DNA of 64,000 bases, from positions 1-64,000 of the forward strand of contig JAKADK010000001.1 in the NCBI GenBank assembly GCA_021820665.1, in the 5' to 3' direction. The position numbers were made by a program, and so were the translations under genes. The notes beneath the pieces were generated by a model. It searched no databases and was not told where the DNA came from. It was given only the letters and a program-made list of their open reading frames with translations. Source of the stretch: Actinomycetes bacterium (GTDB lineage: Bacteria; Actinomycetota; Acidimicrobiia; Acidimicrobiales; RAAP-2). Below are positions 41,596 through 51,030 of this stretch, in pieces (within the stretch, counting starts at the first letter, position 1; the number at the start of each line of letters is the position of its first letter).

Positions 41596-42834
41596 TCAGG
41601 CGTCCGGCGACCCGGCGAGCCCGGCGAGGTCGATCTCGGGATCGGCCAGACGCGCGGGGTCGATCGGCCGGTCGCCTCGCAGGAGCGCCTCGATGGCGTC
41701 GCCGGCGTCCCAGATGTTGGCGTTCATCGCCGCGGCGACGTTCCCGTGGCGGAGCCAGAAGCAGAGGAATGCCCCGCTGGCGGGATCACCTCGGAAGACG
41801 ACCTGGTCGAAGTCGGGCGCCCAGCCCCGGTACTCCATGCCGAGGTCGTACTGGTCGGAGAAGAAGTACGGCGTGCGGTCGTAGGAGACCTGCTGGCCGA
41901 GCATGGCGCGGGCGGCGGCCGGGCCCTGGTTGAGCGCGGCCGACCAGTGCTCGAGACGGATCCGGGTGCCGTAGCGGGGGTGGAAGGCGTTGGCCACGTC
42001 GCCGGCGGCGAAGATGCCCGGGACGCTCGTCTGGAGGTGCTCGTCGACCACGACCCCGTTGTCGACCGCCAGCCCGGCCGCCTCGGCCAGCTCGACCCTC
42101 GGCGTTACCCCGACCCCGACGACGACCGCGGTGGCGTCCAGCACGGTGCCGTCGGAGAGCCGGACGGCCTCGACCGCCGTCGACCCGACGATGGCCTCGA
42201 CGCCGACCCCGAAGTGCAGGTCGACGCCGTGGCTGGCGTGCAGGTCGCGGTAGACGGCGCCGACCTCGGGGCCGAGGACGCGTTCCAAGGGGACGGCGGC
42301 GAGCTCGACTATCGCCACGGCGGCGCCGACCTGACGGGCCGAAGCCGCGACCTCCGCGCCGATCCAGCCGGCGCCGATCACCACCACCTGCGCGGAGGGG
42401 CTGATCGCCTGGCGCAGCGTGTTGGCGTCCTCGACGCTGCGCAGATAGAGCACGCCGGGGAGATCGGCTCCTTCGACCGAGAGGCGCCGGGGGACGGCGC
42501 CGGTGGCGAGCAGCAGCCGGTCCCAGGTGATCTGCTCGCCAGAAGCGAGGGTGACCGACCGCTCAGCGGGGCCGATGGCGGTCACCGTGGTCGAGGTCCG
42601 CAGGTCGATGTCGTGCTCGTCGTAGAACCCGGCGGGATGCACCGCGGCGGCGTCGAAGTCCTTTTCCCCTCGCAGGTAGTCCTTGGACAGCGGGGGGCGT
42701 TCGTAGGGGCGGCGCGCCTCGTCGCCGATCAGCACGACCCGGCCGTCGAAGCCCTCGGCTCGTAGGGTCTCGGCTGCCTTGGCACCAGCGAGGCTCGCCC
42801 CCACGATCACGAAGGTCTGCGTGGCTTGTGGCAT
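41596..42834 (-). CDS. NAD(P)/FAD-dependent ferredoxin/rubredoxin reductase-like protein
   Basis: A 412-residue two-dinucleotide-binding flavoprotein. FAD motif FVIVGASLAGAKAAETLRAE at the N-terminus, PYERPPLSKDYLRGE, LLLATGA, NAD motif VVVIGAGWIGAEVAASARQV, late FAD motif PGIFAAGDVANAF. This is the ferredoxin reductase family that feeds electrons to ferredoxins, P450s or dioxygenases. No dedicated partner gene is adjacent. Confidence 0.88.
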   Translation of the reverse strand: MPQATQTFVIVGASLAGAKAAETLRAEGFDGRVVLIGDEARRPYERPPLSKDYLRGEKDFDAAAVHPAGFYDEHDIDLRTSTTVTAIGPAERSVTLASGEQITWDRLLLATGAVPRRLSVEGADLPGVLYLRSVEDANTLRQAISPSAQVVVIGAGWIGAEVAASARQVGAAVAIVELAAVPLERVLGPEVGAVYRDLHASHGVDLHFGVGVEAIVGSTAVEAVRLSDGTVLDATAVVVGVGVTPRVELAEAAGLAVDNGVVVDEHLQTSVPGIFAAGDVANAFHPRYGTRIRLEHWSAALNQGPAAARAMLGQQVSYDRTPYFFSDQYDLGMEYRGWAPDFDQVVFRGDPASGAFLCFWLRHGNVAAAMNANIWDAGDAIEALLRGDRPIDPARLADPEIDLAGLAGSPDA

Positions 42835-42847
42835 TGGCTTCTCCTGT

Positions 42848-43747
42848 TCAACCTAGCTTGCGTCCGTCCGTCGCCGGCATGCCAACCCGCGGGCCCACTG
42901 AGACCGTCTGGTACCTGTGTGCAAGGGCCGCCGCGTTTCGTCGGACCGGCACGCCGGTGCCGATGCCGGCGCGCTCCAAAATCGCCTGGGCCACCGAACG
43001 AGCCTGCGGTGCCAGCTCCGAGAGGCGCCGGTTGCGGTGGCGGCGCTCGCCGAGGTCCACCTCGGCCATGGCGTCGAGGCCGATGCGTCGTGCCACGTCG
43101 ATCAACAGCGCGACGTCCACGCCGTAGTCCGATGGCATCGACAGGCCCTCGAGCACCGACCGACGCGCCGCGATCTCGCCGGCGAGTGGTTGTGCGAAGC
43201 AGGCCAGATGGGGGTGCAGCATGGCCAAGAGCGGCTTGGCGGTGAGCTCGGTGACCCTGCCGCCCTCACCCGGCGCCCCCGCGAGCGGCCGGCGGTAGGT
43301 GCCCTTCACGAAGCCGATGTCGTGGTCGCAGAGCAGTGGTCCGAGCAGGCCGACGACGAAGTGCGACGAGAAGCCCTCGATGTCGGCGTCCAAGAAGACG
43401 ACGAGGTCCCCGCGGCTCTCGTCCAGCGCGGCCGCCATGGCTGCGCCCTTCCCCGACTGCGATCCCGCGGGCACCGCCACGGGGACCACCCTGGCCCCGG
43501 CTGCGGCGGCCACCGCGGCCGTCGCGTCGGTGGAGCGGTCGTCTGCGACGAGGACCTCGTCGACGAGGTGCACGTCGTCCGCGAGGTCCGCCCGGATGGT
43601 CTCGACGATGCGGCCGATCGTGGGCGCCTCGTCGCGGGCCGGCAGGCACACCGACACCGTGGTGGCGTTCTTCGACCTGGCGAGCGCCTCGGCCGAGAAC
43701 TCGCGATGGCTGAAGCGGCGCGGTCCTGTGAGCCCGGCGGGGGTCAC
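42848..43747 (-). CDS. gpgS: Glucosyl-3-phosphoglycerate synthase
   Basis: A 299-residue GT-A glycosyltransferase that makes glucosyl-3-phosphoglycerate, a precursor of glucosylglycerate and methylglucose lipopolysaccharides. N-terminal VSVCLPARDEAPTIGRIVET, the DxD metal site in VFLDADIEGF, KGTYRRPLAG, and VTELTAKPLLAMLHPHLACF are GpgS hallmarks; GLSMPSDYGVDVALLIDVAR follows. The GTG at 43747 overlaps the folE stop (GTGA) and is preferred over a TTG at 43756. Confidence 0.9.
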   Translation of the reverse strand: MTPAGLTGPRRFSHREFSAEALARSKNATTVSVCLPARDEAPTIGRIVETIRADLADDVHLVDEVLVADDRSTDATAAVAAAAGARVVPVAVPAGSQSGKGAAMAAALDESRGDLVVFLDADIEGFSSHFVVGLLGPLLCDHDIGFVKGTYRRPLAGAPGEGGRVTELTAKPLLAMLHPHLACFAQPLAGEIAARRSVLEGLSMPSDYGVDVALLIDVARRIGLDAMAEVDLGERRHRNRRLSELAPQARSVAQAILERAGIGTGVPVRRNAAALAHRYQTVSVGPRVGMPATDGRKLG

Positions 43748-44607
43748 GGGCGGCAACCGACGAGGGAGAAGAACTCGGCACGGGTCCGCTCGTCGTCGCG
43801 GACGATCCCCGCGAGCGCCGAGGTGAGGGTCATCGACCCCGCGGCGCGCACCCCACGGAGCGACATGCAGGCGTGCTCCGCTTCGAGGACCACCCCGACG
43901 CCCTTTGGATGCAGGGCTCCTGCGAGCCAGTCGGCGACCTGGGTGGTGAGGCGCTCTTGGACCTGGAGGCGGCGGGAGAAGTGGGTGACCACCCTGGCGA
44001 GCTTGGACAGCCCGAGGAGCCGCTCGCCGGGCAGGTAGCCGATATGGGCGACGCCGGTGAAGGGCAACAGGTGGTGCTCGCAGAGCGAGGAGAACGGGAT
44101 GGACCTGGCCAGAACGAGCTCGTCGTAGCCTTCGTCGTTCGGAAAGGTGGTGGCCTCGAAGGGCTCCGGGGTGAGCAGCTCGGCATAGGCCCGGGCGACA
44201 CGAGTAGGGGTGTCGGCAAGCCCTTCGCCGCGTCGATCGACCCCGAGCGCGTCGAGCAGCTCGGAGACGGCGTGCGCTGCCCGGGAGAGGTCGATCTCCG
44301 GGCCCGTGAGCCCGCCGCCTGTCGTTGCGACGATGTCCGCGTGCGCTGGTAGCGAGGCGGAGCCAACCCGGCGGAGCTGGTCGCTGCTCGGCCCAGGGCG
44401 CTGACCGTTGCTCCCCGGCGTCGAACCTACGTCAGGCCAGCGCGTCGGTGGAGCGCTGGCCTGACCGAACGATCTCGTCGTCGGCGCGCCGTCGCGCCCT
44501 GCGCCGAGGTGACGTCGCAGCGCCGCCAGGTCGTCATCCTCGGGACCGATCAGGGGAGCTTGCGCGTCGGTCGGGGCGTCGTTCCCGGCGCCGCAGGAGG
44601 ACGTCAT
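43744..44607 (-). CDS. folE: GTP cyclohydrolase I with long N-terminal extension
   Basis: A 287-residue enzyme opening GTP to dihydroneopterin triphosphate for folate synthesis. The catalytic domain (about 105-285) contains TPTRVARAYAELLTPEPF, the zinc-site FSSLCEHHLLPFTGVAHIGY, HFSRRLQVQERLTTQVADWL and EAEHACMSLRGV, i.e. both zinc cysteines and the histidines. The first about 100 residues are polar, Pro/Gly-rich and unlike usual FolE. The start may therefore be further downstream, though no better ribosome site is seen; AAAGG lies 14 nt from the ATG. Translationally coupled with gpgS. Confidence 0.88.
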   Translation of the reverse strand: MTSSCGAGNDAPTDAQAPLIGPEDDDLAALRRHLGAGRDGAPTTRSFGQASAPPTRWPDVGSTPGSNGQRPGPSSDQLRRVGSASLPAHADIVATTGGGLTGPEIDLSRAAHAVSELLDALGVDRRGEGLADTPTRVARAYAELLTPEPFEATTFPNDEGYDELVLARSIPFSSLCEHHLLPFTGVAHIGYLPGERLLGLSKLARVVTHFSRRLQVQERLTTQVADWLAGALHPKGVGVVLEAEHACMSLRGVRAAGSMTLTSALAGIVRDDERTRAEFFSLVGCRP

Positions 44608-44689
44608 GGTTCGTTCAGACCTTTCTTTCTTTGGGGTGGCGGCCCGGGGCGGGGCCTGACGTGCAACGCGGGACCCGCGGCCGTCTCTA

Positions 44690-44728
44690 CCTGGCTGGGA
44701 CCTGCCGGCGGCCGGCGCCCCAGCCAGG
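44690..44728. terminator. Strong hairpin between the DoxX-like gene and folE
   Basis: CCTGGCTGGG (44690-44699) pairs with CCCAGCCAGG (44719-44728) around a GC-rich inner loop. It lies 88 nt past the DoxX-like stop and 83 nt before the folE start. No T run, so a terminator or a leader structure for folE are both possible. Confidence 0.45.
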
Positions 44729-44815
44729 ACCTCTGTCAAGGGCGCCGCCCTGGCGGGTCGCTCACGCAGTCACTCTGACCGCTGCGTTGCAACTACCGGT
44801 GGACCCCGCCCTGTG

Positions 44816-45313
44816 TCAGCTGTGCTTGGTTCCGATCAGGCGCCGCGGGGCGTACTTGGCCGCCAGGCGGGCGAGGGCGAACGCTGCCACCATGAGACCG
44901 AAGTCTCGGAGGGCGATGTCCCAGAAGACCTGGCCGCCGTCACCGTTGCGGGCGATGCTCAAGATGATCTCGTTGGTGATGATCCCCCCCAGCCACCCGG
45001 CCACGACGTAGGGGGCCAGACGTGGCAGCACCAACACGCCGAGGCCGGCGACGATCTCGATGACGCCGACGCCGTACATGAAGCTCTGCGGGCTGACGCT
45101 CAGGAAGTGGGGGAAGCCGACCCACAGGTACTTGGGCCAGAAGGTCATCCAGTTGAAGAACTTGTCGACCCCGAAGAGGATCGGTGCCACCACGAAGGTG
45201 GTTCGCAGCACCAGGTAGGCCTGGTAGGCGGGGTCGGACAGCTTCTCGGAGGGCACCTGCAGAAGCCGCAGGGTGTGCCAACCCTCGTGGTGGTGGGTTG
45301 CTGTGATGGCCAT
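44816..45313 (-). CDS. DoxX-like four-helix membrane protein
   Basis: A 165-residue protein with about four hydrophobic helices: VLRTTFVVAPILFGVDKFFN, FMYGVGVIEIVAGLGVLVLP, LAPYVVAGWLGGIITNEIIL, DFGLMVAAFALARLAAKYAP. The GVDKFFNW segment after helix 1 is typical of DoxX/DUF417-type proteins. The N-terminus is soluble with a His cluster (THHHEGWH). Divergent from the SufR-like regulator at 45406, with which it shares a 92-nt promoter region, so regulation by that protein is likely. Confidence 0.7.
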   Translation of the reverse strand: MAITATHHHEGWHTLRLLQVPSEKLSDPAYQAYLVLRTTFVVAPILFGVDKFFNWMTFWPKYLWVGFPHFLSVSPQSFMYGVGVIEIVAGLGVLVLPRLAPYVVAGWLGGIITNEIILSIARNGDGGQVFWDIALRDFGLMVAAFALARLAAKYAPRRLIGTKHS

Positions 45314-45347
45314 CGACGTCTCCTCTGTCTAACAACGACTACCTTCC

Positions 45348-45397
45348 ATCTTAGAGGCCGGACCGAGGGTTCCGTCAACTTCAACATGTTTTAGAAT
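45348..45397. promoter_or_regulatory. Divergent promoters of the DoxX-like gene and the SufR-like regulator
   Basis: Leftward: TTGACG (45378-45373), 19 nt, TAAGAT (45353-45348). Rightward: TAGAAT (45392-45397), then 8 nt and the GTG start at 45406, so the regulator mRNA is probably leaderless. The palindrome AACATGTT (45383-45390) sits between and could be the operator. Confidence 0.55.
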
Positions 45398-45405
45398 GGG
45401 GGTTC

Positions 45406-46128
45406 GTGGAACCCGACACCGACTCCGAGACCGACGCACTGGCCGCGCTGGCGGTCCTGAACGAGCCGCTGCGTCGGCGCGTCTACGAGCACGTCGCTTC
45501 TTCGCCGGGTGGTGAAGTGAGCCGCGATGGCGTCGCCGCCGCCCTCGGCGTGGCCCGCTCGGTCGCGGTGTTCCACCTCGACAAGCTGGTGGACGCCGGC
45601 CTGCTCGAGGTGCACTACCGCCGGCCTCCCGGGCGCGGCGGTCCGGGGGCGGGTCGACCGGCCAAGTGGTACCGCCGGGTGCCAGGCGAGATCGCCGTCA
45701 GCGTGCCCGAGCGCCACTACGACCTCGCTGCCGAGCTCCTCGCCCGGGCGATCGAGCGGGCCGGCGAGGGCGCCGGTGACCTCGACATCGAAGACCTGCT
45801 CGCCGACGTCGCCCGGGCGCACGGCCACGACCTCGCCCGCGAGCTCCGCTCCTCGCCGACCGAGGCCTCAGCCGGCGAAGCTCGGCCGGCGCTCCTCGAG
45901 CGTCTGGTCCGCTTGCTCGCCCGCCACGGCTACGAGCCGAGGCTGGCCGGCGGTGTGGTCACCATGGCCAACTGCCCCTTCCATGCCCTGGCGGAGCAGC
46001 ACCGTGCCCTCGTCTGCCACATGAACCACGAACTGCTGTCCGGTCTCGCCGAGGAAGCGGGACTCCCACCTGGGTCGGCCCGGCTCGATCCCGAGCCCGG
46101 GCGCTGCTGTGTCACCATCGTCGCCTGA
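45406..46128 (+). CDS. SufR-like winged-helix regulator
   Basis: A 240-residue regulator. Winged helix at about 10-75 (LNEPLRRRVYEHVASSPGGE, ALGVARSVAVFHLDKLVDAG). The C-terminal domain has VVTMANCPFHALAEQHRALV then CHMNHELLSG and a final CCVTIVA, giving several Cys for a possible Fe-S cluster. Second such protein in the window. GTG start without ribosome site but 8 nt after TAGAAT, consistent with leaderless translation. Probably controls the divergent DoxX-like gene. Confidence 0.78.
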   Translation: MEPDTDSETDALAALAVLNEPLRRRVYEHVASSPGGEVSRDGVAAALGVARSVAVFHLDKLVDAGLLEVHYRRPPGRGGPGAGRPAKWYRRVPGEIAVSVPERHYDLAAELLARAIERAGEGAGDLDIEDLLADVARAHGHDLARELRSSPTEASAGEARPALLERLVRLLARHGYEPRLAGGVVTMANCPFHALAEQHRALVCHMNHELLSGLAEEAGLPPGSARLDPEPGRCCVTIVA

Positions 46129-46175
46129 GGCCACCGACGCCTCGCTGGGACCGGGTCGAGCCCCCATGCGCACAG

Positions 46176-46637
46176 TCAGCGCAGCGGGTTCTCGCCTCCG
46201 CGCTCCCCGGGCGGCCGGGTCCCGAAGATGCGCCGCTCGGATTCGTCGATGCGGACGTCGTTGATGCTCGCCTCGCGCCGGCGCATCAGCCCGTGCTCGT
46301 CGAACTCCCACAGCTCGTTGCCGTAGCTGCGCCACCACTGCCCGCTCGTGTCGTGGCTCTCGTACTGGTAGCGCACGGCGATCCGGTTGCCATCGAAGGC
46401 CCAGAGGTCCTTACGCAGCGCGTAGTCGAGCTCGCGCGCCCATTTCGACGCCAAGAGCTCGACGATCTCTGCCCGGCCAGCGACGAAGGTGTCACGGTTG
46501 CGCCAGACGGAGTCCTCGCTATAGGCGAGAGCGACACGTTCGGGGTCGCAGCTGTTCCAGGCGTCCTCGGCGCCCTGGACCTTCTGGAGCGCCGTCTCCC
46601 TCGTGAAGGGGGGCAGCGGCGGCCGTTCCTCGGACAT
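46176..46637 (-). CDS. NTF2-fold protein (DUF1348-like)
   Basis: A 153-residue single-domain protein. [60 protein letters not shown] and EASINDVRI are the hallmark strands of DUF1348 proteins of the nuclear transport factor 2 fold. Function in the cell unknown; small-molecule binding is typical of the fold. The ATG follows GGAGGAG. Confidence 0.8.
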   Translation of the reverse strand: MSEERPPLPPFTRETALQKVQGAEDAWNSCDPERVALAYSEDSVWRNRDTFVAGRAEIVELLASKWARELDYALRKDLWAFDGNRIAVRYQYESHDTSGQWWRSYGNELWEFDEHGLMRRREASINDVRIDESERRIFGTRPPGERGGENPLR

Positions 46638-46686
46638 GGCGATCTCCTCCTTCTCGACTTGGGCCGTTGAGCGCGGCCCCTGTTGG

Positions 46687-47877
46687 TCATGAGATGGGTC
46701 CACTCTCGGGGCGCCGCTGGTCGCCGAGCGTCCGTGCCAGTGCGCCGACCATGAGCAACAGGACACCGACCCACGCGGCGACCCCGACCCAGACCCACAC
46801 CCGGGCGACCGACGCCATGAACCCGAGGCCGGCGACCTGCCCAAGGCTGAAGGAGGCGACGGTGTACATGCCCAGGGGGAAGACGACGTTCCACAGCCTC
46901 GGCTCGTAGGTGCGCGGGTAGCGGCGCAGCACGTAGCGCCAGATCCCGAGCAGCACCAGCAGAGGGATCCACCAGGTGCCGAAGGCCCACAGCACGACCG
47001 ATAGGCCGACCACGAAGGGGCGCATCACCGCCACGAGCACCGTGGAGTGCGGGTCGTGCAGGGCGAGGATGCCGGCCGCTGCGCGGACGCTGATGGCGGT
47101 CGCCCCCATGGCGATCCAGTAGGCCGGTCCCATCTCGGCGGGGGTGACCTCGATCAAGAGGAGCCGGAGGAAGATGATCACGATGAAGACGAGGTACAAC
47201 ATGACGCCGAGCCCCCACAGGCAGACCGCCACGGCCGGCAGGTCGGCCCGAAGCCAAGAGGCCGGGGCGCTCGGGGCGACGGCGGCGGCCACGATGGAGA
47301 GGGACTGGGTGGCGACGACCCACACCAGCCACGTGCCGTTGATCTCGCCCAGCACCGGCCGGCGGGCGGCGGCCACGATCGACCAGGGCAGCGCGTAGGT
47401 GAGCACCAGCCACAGCGCGGCCGCGGCGCTGCCGAGCGCCAAGGCGACCAGGGGATGGGCCGCCATCACGAGGCGGACGGCGAGCACGTCGGTGCCGGCG
47501 ACCACGGTGAAGTACGCCATGGCGGTGGTGGGGTCGGCCGCGCTCTGGCGCACGAACGGCGCGAAGAAGACGAGGCGCGCCGCGTAGGCCAGGGTCAGGC
47601 CGACGAAGGCCACCACCGCCACCCCGAGCACGACCTGGGAGAGCAGGTGGTCGCCGAGCAGGTCGGTGCCGACCGAGACGATGCCGGTCGCCATCACCCA
47701 GGCGAAGTAGCCGGGATCGAGCGTGGCGATCGCCCGCCGCACGAGGCCGTCGGGCACGGGCAGCGCCTGGGCCGGAGGTTCCTCGCCGCGGCGTTCGCCG
47801 GCGTCCCGGGTGGGCGCTCCGTCGGCCCCGCTCGCTGCGCCGGTCTCGTCGCCGTCCGGCGCCCCGAGCCAGCTCAC
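46687..47877 (-). CDS. TDT/SLAC1-family transporter next to narGHJI
   Basis: A 396-residue membrane protein with about ten helices, beginning with the family motif [23 protein letters not shown] proteins move C4-dicarboxylates, anions or tellurite-related ions; SLAC1 relatives conduct nitrate. Position right after narI in the same direction suggests a link to nitrate respiration, for example nitrate/nitrite movement, but the substrate cannot be read. GTG start; the 50 N-terminal residues are charged and disordered. Confidence 0.78.
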   Translation of the reverse strand: MSWLGAPDGDETGAASGADGAPTRDAGERRGEEPPAQALPVPDGLVRRAIATLDPGYFAWVMATGIVSVGTDLLGDHLLSQVVLGVAVVAFVGLTLAYAARLVFFAPFVRQSAADPTTAMAYFTVVAGTDVLAVRLVMAAHPLVALALGSAAAALWLVLTYALPWSIVAAARRPVLGEINGTWLVWVVATQSLSIVAAAVAPSAPASWLRADLPAVAVCLWGLGVMLYLVFIVIIFLRLLLIEVTPAEMGPAYWIAMGATAISVRAAAGILALHDPHSTVLVAVMRPFVVGLSVVLWAFGTWWIPLLVLLGIWRYVLRRYPRTYEPRLWNVVFPLGMYTVASFSLGQVAGLGFMASVARVWVWVGVAAWVGVLLLMVGALARTLGDQRRPESGPIS

Positions 47878-47935
47878 CGGCGTCCTCCGGCGCTCACTCC
47901 GTGGCCGGGTACCCCCCGATGACCCGGGCCGCGGC

Positions 47936-48688
47936 TCAATAGTGGACGCCGATCCGCCGCCAGCGCCGGCCGCTCGTGCCCGGCTCGTTGGGCCGCGTCG
48001 CCCGGCGGCTGCGGTAGACGACGAAGGGTCGCCACAGGTACCACACGGGCGCGCTCCAGGCGTGCACGAGGCGGCTGAACGGCCACACCGCGATCACCGC
48101 CCACGCCGCGGTGGCGTGCAGCTGGTAGAGGAACGGCGCGTGGGCGATGGCCCGCACGTCGGGGCTCCCGGCGAACAGGCCCCGGAACCACAGGGCCACG
48201 CTCTGGCGGTAGTTGTAGCCGTGGCCGAGCAGCCCCACGCCGATCGTCTCGGCGATGCCCATCACGATCACGATGGCGAGGAGGATGAGCGCCAGCCAGT
48301 CGACGGGGCTGGTGGTGGCCCGCACCCGGGCGACGAACAGGCGTCGTCCGGCGAGGATGGCGACGCCGATGATGATGAGCACCGCGGCGAGCGTCCCCGC
48401 ACCGGCCGAGAACCACCGGTAGGCGGTCTCGGGGATGCCGATGGCTGCCGTCCAGCGCTCGGGTATCAAGATGCCGATGATGTGACCGGAGATGGCGGCG
48501 AAGGTGCCGTAGTGAAAGATGGGGCTTCCCCACTTGAGGAGCTTCTTCTCCTGCAGCTCGGTGGAGCGGCTGGTCCAGCCGAACTGGTCGTAGCGGTACC
48601 GCCAGATGTGGCCGATGACGAACGTGGCGAGCGCCAGGTACGGGAGGATCACCCACCACCACAGCTGGAAGCCGGTGATGCCGCTCAT
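47936..48688 (-). CDS. narI: Nitrate reductase gamma subunit
   Basis: A 250-residue di-haem membrane subunit that takes electrons from quinol. Five helices. Haem-ligand candidates are in FVIGHIWRY, FHYGTFAAISGHIIG, and the late pair YQLHATAAWAVIAVWPFSRL then VHAW. The ATG at 48688 overlaps the narJ stop (ATGA). Last structural gene of the operon. Confidence 0.9.
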   Translation of the reverse strand: MSGITGFQLWWWVILPYLALATFVIGHIWRYRYDQFGWTSRSTELQEKKLLKWGSPIFHYGTFAAISGHIIGILIPERWTAAIGIPETAYRWFSAGAGTLAAVLIIIGVAILAGRRLFVARVRATTSPVDWLALILLAIVIVMGIAETIGVGLLGHGYNYRQSVALWFRGLFAGSPDVRAIAHAPFLYQLHATAAWAVIAVWPFSRLVHAWSAPVWYLWRPFVVYRSRRATRPNEPGTSGRRWRRIGVHY

Positions 48689-49326
48689 CTGCGGGTCGCT
48701 CCGATCGTGACGCCCTGGCCGAGGACCTCGGGCGGGGCGAAGGGCTCCAGGCCGACCTTCTCCGAGGGCGGCCCCTCCGCCCGGTAGCGGCGCAGCGCCT
48801 GGCGGTCTTTCCGAGTCGGCCCCGGGAGGGCGTCGCACACCGCGCCGACGACCCCGGCGTAGCGGCCGTCGGTTTTGACGAGGGCTGCGTGGAGGGCGTC
48901 GAGGGCCATGCGGTGCTCGGCGAGGACGGTCGCGCCAACCGGATGGGCTGCGGCCAGCTCCAGGAGGGCGGGGAGGTAGTCGGGCAGCTCCCCGGCGACG
49001 ACATCGAACCCTGCTCCCCGGAAGGCGTCGACGAGGGCGGTGAGCGCCATGCCTCGCTCGCGGGTGTCGCCGTGGCGGTAGTAGGTGAGATGCAGGCAGA
49101 CCCCGCGGCGCAGGTCGAAGGTGTCCACGTAGGTCGCGGCCGCCTCCATGGGCGACATCCCACCAAGCCATTCGGCGGCGGCGGCGAGCTCGGAGCGAGC
49201 GCGGCCGTCCGAGAGCCTCCCGAGCGCGTCGCACACGGCGGCCAGGTCCCGGGCGTGGTGCTCGTCGGGATAGCTCAGCAGCACCGACGCGCAGCCGAAC
49301 ACCGTCCGTGCCGCCGAGCTCCTCAT
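48685..49326 (-). CDS. narJ: Nitrate reductase assembly chaperone
   Basis: A 213-residue all-helical NarJ/TorD-type chaperone needed for molybdenum-cofactor loading of NarG. Signatures: FGCASVLLSYPDE, YVDTFDLRRGVCLHLTYYRH, GDTRERGMALTALVDAFRGA, GELPDYLPALLELAA. ATGA overlaps on both sides. Confidence 0.9.
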   Translation of the reverse strand: MRSSAARTVFGCASVLLSYPDEHHARDLAAVCDALGRLSDGRARSELAAAAEWLGGMSPMEAAATYVDTFDLRRGVCLHLTYYRHGDTRERGMALTALVDAFRGAGFDVVAGELPDYLPALLELAAAHPVGATVLAEHRMALDALHAALVKTDGRYAGVVGAVCDALPGPTRKDRQALRRYRAEGPPSEKVGLEPFAPPEVLGQGVTIGATRR

Positions 49327-50969
49327 CGGGTCCCCCCCGCACCTGCCGGGCCGAGCGGGCCGGGTGACGGATGCTCAGCCACCCGGAGGTGCAGGCGGCC
49401 GTGGCCGTCGCGCCCGGCAACCGACGCGTCGGACGAGCCGTCATGTCGGAGATGGAAGCCGGTCACGTCCGCGGTCGCGGGTCCCTCTCCGCCCATGCCC
49501 GGGCCGCCTTCGGTGTCGAGCGAGCAGCCGGACAGGTCGTGCTGGGCGAGGAGGCGCCCCGCGTCCTCCGCGTGGGCGGGGGGGACGACGTAGCGGTCCT
49601 CGTAGCGGGCGATGGCCAACAGTCGGAAGAGGTCCTCGGCGTCGTCCTCGGTGAGCCCGACCTCCGCCAGATCGATCGCGGGGTGGGTCCCGAGCTGGTG
49701 GGCTCGCATGACGGCGCGCACCATGGCCAGGCGGCGAAGCGCCATGCGCACGGGGCCGACCTCGCCGGCGGTGAACAGGTTGGCCAGGTACTCGACGGGG
49801 ATGCGCAGGGCATCGATGGCGGCGAACACGCTGTCGGCATCGGCGTCGTCGTAGCCGGCCGCGGTGGTGACATCCGCGACCGGGGAAAGCGGCGGGATGT
49901 ACCAGACCATGGGCATGGTCCGGTACTCCGGGTGCAACGGCAGGGCGACTTTGTGGCGGGCGATCAGGGCGTAGGTCGGCGAGCGACGGGCCGCGGCCAG
50001 CCAGTCGTGGGGGATGCCCTGGCGTTCCGCCTCGGCGGCGACGGCCGGGTCGTCGGGGTCCAAGAACACCCCGAGCTGGGCCTGGTAGAGGTCGGCCGCG
50101 TCGGTGGTGGCCGCCGCGGCCAGCACCTTGTCGGCGTCGTAGAGCACCAGCCCCAGGTAGCGCAGCCGCCCGACGCAGGTCTCCGAGCAGATGGTGGGCA
50201 GCCCCGCCTCGATGCGGGGGAAGCAGAAGGTGCACTTCTCGGCCTTGCCGGTGCGGTGGTTGAAGTACACCTTCTTGTACGGGCAGCCCGACACGCAAAA
50301 GCGCCAGCCCCGGCAGCGGTCCTGGTCGACCAGCACGATGCCGTCCTCCTCGCGCTTGTACATCGCCCCCGAGGGACACGAGGCGACGCAGGACGGGTTG
50401 AGGCAGTGCTCGCAGATGCGCGGCAGGTAGAACATGAACACCGACTCGAAGTCGAGCTTCACCTTCTCGGCTGCGTTCTCGGGCAGGGCCACGATGTTGG
50501 GGTCTTGAAGCGCCCGGGCGGGCGCGCCGGCGAGGTCGTCCTCCCAGTTCGCCCCCCAGGTCGGGTTCATCTCCCGGCCGGTCAATGCCGAGCGGGTGGA
50601 GACCGACGGGGCCTTGGTGCCGGCCGGCGCCGTGATGAGGTGGGCGTAGTCGTAGCTGAACGGCTCGTGGTAGTCCTCGATTCCGGGCAGGTCCGGGTTG
50701 TAGAAGATCGACGCCAGCTTCTTCAGCCGGCTCCCGGCCTTGAGCTTGAGGCGGCCCTTCTTGTCGAGGGTCCAGCCGCCCTTCCACTGCTCCTGGTCCT
50801 CGTAGCGGGCCGGGTAGCCGAGGCCGGGCTTGGTCTCTACGTTGTTGAAGTAGACGTACTCGGTGCCCGGACGGTTGGTCCAGGTCTGCTTGCAGGTGAC
50901 CGAGCAGGTATGGCAGCCGATGCACTTGTCGAGGTTCATCACCATGCACACCTGGGCCATGATCCTCAT
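49323..50969 (-). CDS. narH: Nitrate reductase beta subunit
   Basis: A 548-residue iron-sulfur subunit carrying electrons from NarI to NarG. Cys sets: CIGCHTCSVTCKQTW near the N-terminus, CEHCLNPSCVASCPSGAM, CRGWRFCVSGCPYKKVYF (Trp replaces one Cys, as for the [3Fe-4S] cluster) and CTFCFPRIEAGLPTICSETC. GGAGGG precedes the ATG at 50969. The last about 50 residues after SLDTEGGPGMGGEGPATADV are disordered. 61 nt follow the narG stop. Confidence 0.93.
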   Translation of the reverse strand: MRIMAQVCMVMNLDKCIGCHTCSVTCKQTWTNRPGTEYVYFNNVETKPGLGYPARYEDQEQWKGGWTLDKKGRLKLKAGSRLKKLASIFYNPDLPGIEDYHEPFSYDYAHLITAPAGTKAPSVSTRSALTGREMNPTWGANWEDDLAGAPARALQDPNIVALPENAAEKVKLDFESVFMFYLPRICEHCLNPSCVASCPSGAMYKREEDGIVLVDQDRCRGWRFCVSGCPYKKVYFNHRTGKAEKCTFCFPRIEAGLPTICSETCVGRLRYLGLVLYDADKVLAAAATTDAADLYQAQLGVFLDPDDPAVAAEAERQGIPHDWLAAARRSPTYALIARHKVALPLHPEYRTMPMVWYIPPLSPVADVTTAAGYDDADADSVFAAIDALRIPVEYLANLFTAGEVGPVRMALRRLAMVRAVMRAHQLGTHPAIDLAEVGLTEDDAEDLFRLLAIARYEDRYVVPPAHAEDAGRLLAQHDLSGCSLDTEGGPGMGGEGPATADVTGFHLRHDGSSDASVAGRDGHGRLHLRVAEHPSPGPLGPAGAGGTR

Positions 50970-51030
50970 CGGGTCCCTCCACGCGCTGCGTTTTCGGGCA
51001 CCGGGCTGGGCGGGTTCGAGCGGGGCTGCA

